Below are positions 50,101 to 59,100 of a stretch of 64,000 bases of DNA, piece after piece. Source of the stretch: Nocardia sp. NBC_01327. Lineage in GTDB: Bacteria > Actinomycetota > Actinomycetes > Mycobacteriales > Mycobacteriaceae. The notes below the pieces were generated by a model. The model searched no databases. It worked only from the letters and a program-made list of their open reading frames with translations, and was not told the origin of the DNA. The first letter of the stretch is position 1; each line of letters begins with the position of its first letter. Location: the NCBI RefSeq assembly GCF_035958815.1, contig NZ_CP108383.1:1488001-1552000 (forward strand), read 5' to 3'. The position numbers and the translations under genes were made by a program.

Positions 50101-53100
50101 GCCGCCCGCCGACGAACCTCGCGGGTCCGAGCCCGAGGCTGCCGCCGAGCCGGCCCCGAGCGCGTGGCTCGAAGAGCAATTGCGCATCCAGGACGAGTGG
50201 ACCGCGCGCATGGATGCGCAGCGGGATGCTTGGCGTGCGCGCCTCGACGATCAGAATCGCATCGACTCCGGCGAAAGTCCCACTGACGGTGGCGAACCCG
50301 ACCCGGCCGCAGACCCCCGCCGCGCAGGCCCCGAGGCTCCCGCTGAACCGCCGCCGAGCTCCTGGCTCGAGGAACAGTTGCGCATCCAGCAGGAGTGGAG
50401 CGCCAATATGGAGGCGCAGCGCACCGCCTGGCGCGCGGGACTCGATGACGCGACCGCCACCGGTTCGGGCGACCCTGAGCAGCGGCAGGCCGGCGCCGAC
50501 CCCGACTCCACCGGTATGGAGCAGCGCCCCGTGGAGCCTGAGGCCGCAGCCGAGCCGTCGCCGAGCGAATGGCTCGAAGAGCAATTGCGCATCCAGGAGG
50601 AGTGGAATGCGCGGATGGAGGAGCAGCGCGCCGCCTGGCTGGCCGGACTCGACGACCAAACCGATACCGGCACAGGCGAAGCCGAACGCCCACAGGCTGC
50701 CGCATCGGAGCCCGGCACCGAACCGAAATCTGGCGTCAAACCAGGGCAAGGCGCTGAACCCGAGCCTGGTGCCGAACCGAATGCTGGCGTCAAACCAGGG
50801 CAAGGCGCTGAACCCGAGCCTGGTGCCGAACCGAATGCTGGCGCTGACCCGCGGCCGGTGGAGCCGGAGGCTGCCTCGGACCCGGCGCGGAGTGCGTGGC
50901 TCGAGGAGCAGCTGCGTATTCAGGACGAGTGGAACGCTCGCATGGAGGCGGAGCGGGCTGCCTGGCGTGCGGGCCTCGACGATCAGGGCCGCCCCGATTT
51001 CGGTGACGAGCCTGGGGATGAGGGCGAGCCTGGGTCCGGTGCACAGCCGCGACCGGAGGATCCCGATTCGGGCAAACCTCCGGGCGCGCCCGCGGCTCGC
51101 GAGCCCGATGCGGAGCACGCTCCCGAGACTGCCGCGGCAGGTGACGGGGAACCGCCGAATGACGGCCCGCCCCTGCGGCAGGCATCCGATCCCGATGACC
51201 CGGACACCTGGTACGAGCGCATGCAGGCCGAGCAGGCGGACTGGGACGCCCGCATGGACGCCGAGCGCGCCGACTGGCTGCACGAAATAGCCGATCAGGA
51301 GGTGCCCGGCAGCGACGAGGAGCGCCTGGCCCGCTTCGAAGCCGAAAACGCCGACTGGCTCGCCCGCATCTCCGCCGACCGCGCGGACTGGCTGTGGGAG
51401 ATGGCCGGCGGCCGCCCCGACCCGGTACCGGAGCACCTCGAGTCCACGGAAACCGAAGCCCCGGAACCAGATTCGGCTACCCCCGGCCCCACCGCGCCGG
51501 ATCCCCGTCTAGGCGGCCAGGGCTGGGAGCCATTGGATCCCACTGCCCCTGTCGCGCCCCGTGATCCGCGCCTCGGCGGTCAGGGCCGGGAGCCGCTGGG
51601 CCCCGGCGATCCGGCAACCGCCGAGGCGGCTCCGGAGGTGGGAACTGCGGTCGAGCCGCACTCCGAGCAGAACGCGCCGGTCCTGCCGTCCGAGGGAGAG
51701 ACGCGACCGCTTCCGGTAATGCCTGCCGAGGCGTCGCCTGCCTTGCGTGCGATGGCGGACTTCCTACGCGATGTTCCGGTCGATCCGAGCGACCGCCCGC
51801 GCACCAACGACGAGCGTGCCTATGCGGGCAGGCTCGCCGAGGCCCTGGGGATCTGGGATGAGCTGTCCCGCCAGCCCGATCCACTCGGCGCCCTGCAGAA
51901 ACTGGCCGAACTAGCCCACCAGCAAGGCCATTTCGACGATCCCGAGGCGGGCCTGCCGCCCCGGCAGCCGAGCGCCGGACCGCAGGATCCGCGCCTGATG
52001 TCCCTCTCGGAACTGCGCGAAGAACTGGCTCGCCGCTTCGGCCTGTCCGACGATGACCTGACTCCGGCGCGCCTGGCCGAGATCGCCGGAGACATGCAGC
52101 ACCGAAATGCCTTGCGCGCCGGTGCCGTCGAGGCCCTCGCGGATGTGCTGCACGACCTCGATCACGCCGTCGACCCCGAGCATCGCGCCATGCTGACCGA
52201 GGTCCGGGACGAGTGGGCGCGCATTCTCGGCGTAGACCCCGCGCAACTCGACCTCGCGCAGCGCGACCCCGCACACCGCACCGCCATCCTCACCGAGCTC
52301 CAGCACGAAACCCTGCGCCGCGCGGCAGATGTCGCCGACCTGCTGGCCGCCACCTTCCACACCCCCGATCCCGACGCCGGTCCGCACCTGGTCCTGGAGC
52401 TCGACGGTGAGCGCGTGCACCTGCGTATCACCGAGGACCCGGACGGCGTGCGCCGCGCGGAAGTGGTTGAGCGGCCGAAGCTTCCGGCCGAACCCGCCAC
52501 GCCCGCAGCGAAGGCGGTGGAGCCGCGCCCCGGACTGCTGCGCAGACTCTGGGGCAGGCTCAAGGACGGATTCCCCGGCCACACACCGAAATACCCCTCC
52601 GGATCGGGCAATGACAGCAGCTACCAGACCGCGATCGCCAAGGATATCGGCTATCTGCTCCACAACCACGAGCTGTCTCATCTCGACAGCATCAACCCGG
52701 CCCGCATCATCAAGGAGACCGCGACGCTGTGGAAGGCGCGCGAGGATCTCCCGATCCTCGGACGTCTGACCGCGCGGATCGCCGATATCTCTCCCGATGC
52801 CATCCCCATGCACACGCGTGACGGCCTCGAGTACAAGCCGTGGGCCACCGAGGCCGATCCGAAGCTGCGCGCCGAGGTCGAGGAGAGTCTGCGCCTGGCC
52901 GGTATGCCGATCGAGGCCGACTACCCCGAAAACCCAGCTCCGCCACCAGATTCGGAGCAGCCGAAACTGGCCTCACCGCCCGAACGGGACTGGGGCGATA
53001 ATCTGCCCGAACCGCTGGTGTCCGCCATCGACGCCCGCGACGACGCACTGGCGGACCTGGTGCGCCTGGCCGGGCAGCACGGAATAGAACTCACCAGCGC

Positions 53101-56100
53101 CGACCACGCGACCCTGCACGGTGCGGTGAACGCCGCAACCTACGAACTCATGCGCCGCGCCGGTGCGATCGAGGCGCTGCGTGATGTCGCCCACCGCTAC
53201 AACACCGAAGACGGCCGCGTCCCCTTCAGTCGCGAGATCAACTTCTTCGACAAGGACCCGCTGGGCCGCTATCTGCGAGAGTTCCGGGCCTCCGATTTGG
53301 CGGACCGGGCGCAGGCTCGGGTGGACCAGGCGCGCGCCGAGGGCCGCCCGCAGCACGAGATCGACCGTCTGGAGCGGCTGGCGCAGAAATCGCGTGCCTC
53401 GCTGCTCAATTGGGAGGGTGTGAACAACGGCGGTGAACCCGCCCGCAATTTCGATGATCCGGATGAAGAGCTCTCCACCAAAAAGGAAGGCCAGCTCTTC
53501 GAGGATGCCCTGCACCGCGATCAGATTCGCGATGAGCGCTCGAACTGGGCGCAGCTGCTCGGCGTAAGCCTCGACGATCTGTCGCCGGAGAAGCTCGCGC
53601 ACACCATTTCCGACCTGCGCATGCAGGTGCGTGATGATGCGGACGGCCTGACCGAGTTCTCCGATGCCGTCAACCATTTTGTCGACCTCGACTCCGTGGC
53701 CCGCGAGCACGCCCTGGAATTCGTCGACGGCGCCGCGGACACCTGGATCGCCGGCGAGGGCGGCGTCATGCTCGACCACGGAATCGGTCTGGCGCCGGGT
53801 GATGACGTCGGCGGGCCACACCGCCTGGTGGTGATTCGCGGCGACTCCGATCACGATGTGCGATTGGCGGATGCGCTGGCCGCGCACCCGGATCTGGCCG
53901 CCGCGGTCAATCGCGGAGATCTCCGAATCGACTACCGCGTCATTGGTGTGGACGATCAGGGCACGGTGCGGGTGATCGATCTCGAGTCGCCGCAGGCGCG
54001 CTACTCCGAGGTCGACCAAAACGGTCGCACCGATAAGTTCGTGCTGTTGCGCGAGGGCGACGGCCCGCTGCGGGTCGTGCAGGCGACACCCGAATCCGTC
54101 GCACCGCATGTCGAGCCCGACTCCGGACCGGCCGCGCCACGCGACCCGGCGGTGGTTGCCGCGGAGCGCAATGCGGTCGCGGCCCGCCTGTCGCTCGAGA
54201 TGATGGAACTCGGCCCGAAGGCTTTACCGGGCACCGTCGAGGCCCTGCGGCACGACAATGCCCTGCGCGCCGCGCAGATCGAGGGCATGGCGGATTTCAT
54301 CCGCAGCAGCGATGCCATCGACAACTTCCACGACCTCGACCGGACGCTGAAGAATCTGGCGAGCCGCCTGGGCCTGGACCCGGAGGAGCTCACGCCGCAG
54401 CGCCTGGCCGAGGCCATGGCCGATCCGGGCGTGCGGAAGGTGCGCCGCCTGCAGGCGGTCGAGGATCTGCTGAAGTACGCCAAGGCTTTACGCGAAGCGA
54501 CGGATCCGAAGGCCGTCCTCGATGCGCGCAATCGCCTCGCCGAGCGACTGGGCGTCGATCCGGAAAAGCTGTACTCCGCCAAGCATGTCAAGGACGATCG
54601 CGGCGAGATCGTCGGCTACGAACCGGATCCGAAGGGCACCGACCCGAAGGCGCTGCTGCACGCGATCAACGATGTACTGCAACGCGCCGGCGAGCGTCCC
54701 GAACTGCTCGCCGCCCTGGCCGAATACGCCGGTGCGCTGGGCGAACTCGATCCATTCCGGGAGGGTCTGCAATACGACCCCGCCACCGATCCACGCGCCG
54801 CCGATGGCGTGCTGCCCCTTCACGATGCGGACGCCCCGGCGCTGCTGCGGCGTTTGATGAGCGAATCCCTTGGCGAGCCACCGGTTTCCGACAATCCCTC
54901 GCAGGCGGCGAGCGCATGGTCGCAGCTGCTGGGCGTTGATCTCAACGACGACCCGCGCTGTATAGCGATCTACGAGAAGAACCTGGTCGGCTTGCACGAC
55001 CGCTTATCGCCCGAGCAGTTCGGCAAGGTGCTGCAGGCGCTGCACGACGCGGATACGAAGGCGGCGTACCAGGCCTACCGCGACAGTGTGAGCGATCCGA
55101 GCAAGCTGCTCACCTCCGAGGAGCTCACCACCGTTGTCGAGCAGGTGCGCAATGTGCGGTACGCCGAGGTCTACGAGCTCTACCGCGACGGCAAGATCGA
55201 CAAGCACGAGCGGCTCACCCCGGCGAAGCTGGCCGAGGCGGTCGACTCCCTGCGAGCGGAGGTGCGTGCCCGGGAAGCGGATATCAATGACCTCGAGCGC
55301 CTCGCCGGTGAGCACAACGACCTGACCACGCCGCCGGAACCCGCGCCGCCGCAGCGTGATCCGCGCCAGGTGGCGGCCGATCTCGCCACCGCGCGGCATG
55401 AACTCCAGCTGGCCCGCGACGCTCGCGACCAGGCCGTCGGACGAATGTATCTGGAGCAGAACCGCGCACTGCACGACAGCGACCTGACCCCGGGACGCCT
55501 GCCCGGCACTCTCGATTATCTGGAGAACCGCGCCCGGGTCGAGGGTGGTGAGCTGCCGAACAATGACCGCCGCATCGAGGACCTGCGCGCGGCCGCGGAG
55601 AACCACACCGGCGCCGAGGCCCGGGTGGCGGCGCTGGAGTCCGAGCTGCGCGCCACCGTGGCGGACCTCGGCGGCACCGGCGACACTCCCGTGGAGGTCT
55701 GGCAGCGCGAAGTCGCCGGTGCCCGAGCGGATCTCGAAGCGGCCATCGCGGCGACGCCCCGGATGGCCGGTAGCGATATCGACCGGGTGATCAGCCAGAT
55801 CGACCAGATGTCCCGCATGCCCCTCGACCCGGATCAGATCTGGACGGACGAACTCGTCCCGGTCCGCGATGCGGTTCAGCGCTACCAGGTGGCCCAGGAG
55901 TTCCTCGCCCATGCGGAGAACGACGCGGTCGCCGCCGCCCGCGCGAGCGAGACGCCGGAGCAGACCGCCGCCCGCGAGATCAATTCCGCACAGCATGATC
56001 TCGCCGCCGCCGAGGCCGCCCGCGCTGCCGCCATGATCGGCGTCCCGGTCGCCGAGTCCGACCTGACCCGCGACTGGGTCACTCACACCCGCCAGGACCT

Positions 56101-59100
56101 GGGCGACACCCCACGCTCCCAGATGTCCCCGGCCGACCGCGCCCGCGCCGAATTGGCCGATGCCGCAGACCGATACCACCGGGCCCAAGACCGCATTACC
56201 CGCTGGGAAGTGGAACAGCAGCGGCTCGCCGACGCGGCCACCCCGCACGAAACCCCGCAGGCCGCCGCGGAACGCAACCGCACCGAGGCCCGAAATGCCC
56301 TGCGCGAGGCCATCACCAACCTCTTCGAGGTCACCGGCCTGCACACCGAAGAATCCGCACTGACCCCCGCCGCGCTCGCCGACACCATGGCGGACCTGCA
56401 AGGCCACACCATCCGCCTGAACGGCGAAGGCGACCCCCACAGTGCCTTCGAAAGACTCCGATCCGCCGCCGAACGCCTCCACCACGCAGACGAATTCGCC
56501 GACTGGACAGCCCAGCACCTCCCCGACCCCACCCCCGACCCCGACATCAACCCGGACGACCCCACCGGCGGCCTCCCCGCCACCCCACCCCACCCCGGCA
56601 ACGACCCAGCCGCCCCCGCCGCCGCCCCCAAACCCGCGACCCAACCTGAGCCCGCTGCTGAGCCGAAGTCCGAGGCCGAGTCCGAGCCCGCTGTTGAGCC
56701 GAAGTCCGGGGCCGAGTCCGAGCCTGTTGTTGAGCCGAAGTCCGGGGCCGAGCCCGAGCCTGTTGTTGAGCCGAAGTCCGCAGCCGAGCCCGAGCGCGTT
56801 GCTGAGCCTGCCCCCGGGCCCAAGCCTGGCGATCGTTCGCGCCCGGGCGAGAACTCGGCTGTGACGGAGCCGGGCGGACCGGGGGAGAGGGGCGAATCAG
56901 CTTCGGGTGCAGGGGATCCGGCGTCGGTTGTCGTTCCTCCGGTGGTGCAGCATGGGTCCGGGGCAGACGGCGCCTGGACCGAGGTGGGTCCGGCGCGTAC
57001 GCATGAACCGACCACGCCACTGATCGGTGCGGCGCTGGCAGACCTGGCCACCGATATCAGGACGGCCGCTGAGTCGGGTCGGGCGGCAGTGGACCGGCTC
57101 GGTGAGCTGGCGCGCGGGCTGGGCATCGACCCCGCAGGCCACAGCGCGCGCGATCTGGAGCGTGCGATCACCGGCGCTCTCGACGCCGAGGCCGCACGCC
57201 TCGAGGAGGTGATGAAGCGCGAGAACATTCCCAAGCACCTCATGGTCCAGTACTTCGACGAGCGCGCGGCCGCACAGCAGCGCTCCGGCGAACTGGCCGC
57301 CCTGCGCGCCTCGATGCTGAACGAATCGGCGCGCTACCACGCGGCTCGCAGTAATGAGGCGCGGCTGCGAGAAGACGCCGACAACCTCGCCGCCAACGAT
57401 GTACTGGCGGCCGCCCACGCGCGCGTGCAGGGCCCGGGCGTCGGACTGGCCGCCGATCCCACCCGTGTCCTCGTCGTCTCACCCCTCGACGACCCGCACG
57501 CCATCCTCGGCACCGACCTCCGCACATCCCTTGCCGCCCAAGGCATCCCCGTCGAGTACTACCGCATCCACGTCTCCGATGCGGACGGCTCCGTCACCGT
57601 CGTCGAGATCCGTCCCCCCGACGACCCGGGCGCCGCCCCCGACCCGGCCCGCCCCGCACCCCCGAACCAGCCCCCCGCACCGGCATCGCCGCACGACCCG
57701 ACCTCCGCACGCGGCGCCGTTCCCGCCGCTGTGCCTGTGGAAGGTCACCGACCGCGAGTCGATCCGAGCGATGAAAGTGCGCTGCCCACACCAGGTTCGC
57801 CGACCCGTCCGGGCGAGGTGACCGGTGCGGCCGCAGATCAGCCGGGCGGCACCGGCGACCCCGACACGTCCGGCGACCCCGACACGTCCGGCGATTCGTC
57901 CCCGGATCGTGAGTCGCCCGGTGGCGCAGCAGCCGAATCTCCGATTTCTGTAGACGATTACGACGGTGCGGTGCTGTTCGAGGGCAATCTGCCCGACAAC
58001 GACGACGCGCTCTACCGAGGCGTCCCGCGCCTGCTTCCGGACGGTTCGGTGAACCCCGCCTACCTCGACGGTCTGCGCGGTGTGGTCGCCGCTCGCGGTG
58101 AGCTCGACCTCGACTACGACGGCCACACCTCACACCTCGGCGCGCGGAGCGATTCCACCTCGTGGAGCCGAACCCGCAGCACCGCAGAGCTTTTCGCCCA
58201 CGGTGACGGCCTGGTCATGGAATGGCGCACCGGTGCGCCCCCCGAGGGCGCCACCTGGCGCTTCAAACCGATCTACGACCTCCCCGACGGCTTCGCCCAG
58301 GTCCTGATCCAAGGCACCCTCACCGACGCCCGCGCCGTCCGCCACCTCCCCGCAGCCCCCGCCCCGGAACTCGCCCCCGCCCACCCCGAATCCCCGCCCC
58401 CCGCAAAGAACTTCACGCCCCCCGCCACTGACCCGCGCCCCGCCACTGACCCGCGCCCCGCCACTGACCTGCGCCCCGCCACTGACCTGCGCCCCGCCAC
58501 TGACCTGCGCCCCGCCACTGACCTGCCCCCCGCCACCGACCTGCCCCCAGCCCACCCCGCCCCCGACCAGGCGTCCGCCCCGGTCGACCCGGACGCGTTG
58601 CCTGCCACCAGCGACAAGCCCGACGATTCCGGGAGTGGCGCGGATTCGGATGACTCTGGTTCGGGTGAGCCGCCCCGCACCCGCGGTGGGGACGACGGTC
58701 AGGGCGGTGGCCCAGAGGAGCCGGGTCCCGGTGATGCCGGGCGTCCGCATGATCCGGATTACGCGAATTGGCGCTCGCACGTGCCCGTTGTGCCGCACCC
58801 GTTCAATCCCGAGTTCCCGGATTACACCCCGACCCCGCCGATGCAGCTCGCGCCGTGGACACTTCCGCCGGACCCGCAGCCCCCCGTGCCGCCGCAACCG
58901 CCGGTGCCGCCGCAACCTCCCGTTCAGCCGCATCCGCCGGTTCACCCACATCCGCCGCTGCCGCCGACCACGCCCGCGCCGCAGACCCCGCCACGGGTAC
59001 CTATGCCGCAGCCGCCGGTTCAGCCGCAGCCGCCGATTCAGCCGCAGCCCCCGGTTCAACCGCAGCCCCCGGTTACACCGCCCCCCGTTTCGCCGCCGCC

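Noticed and set aside
46727..51436. 1,569-codon open frame on the minus strand inside the giant gene (also 36181-38433 and others)
   Set aside because: It is an antisense shadow of a high-GC frame: composition is low-complexity, no domains are recognisable, and the sense frame carries clear motifs and repeats.
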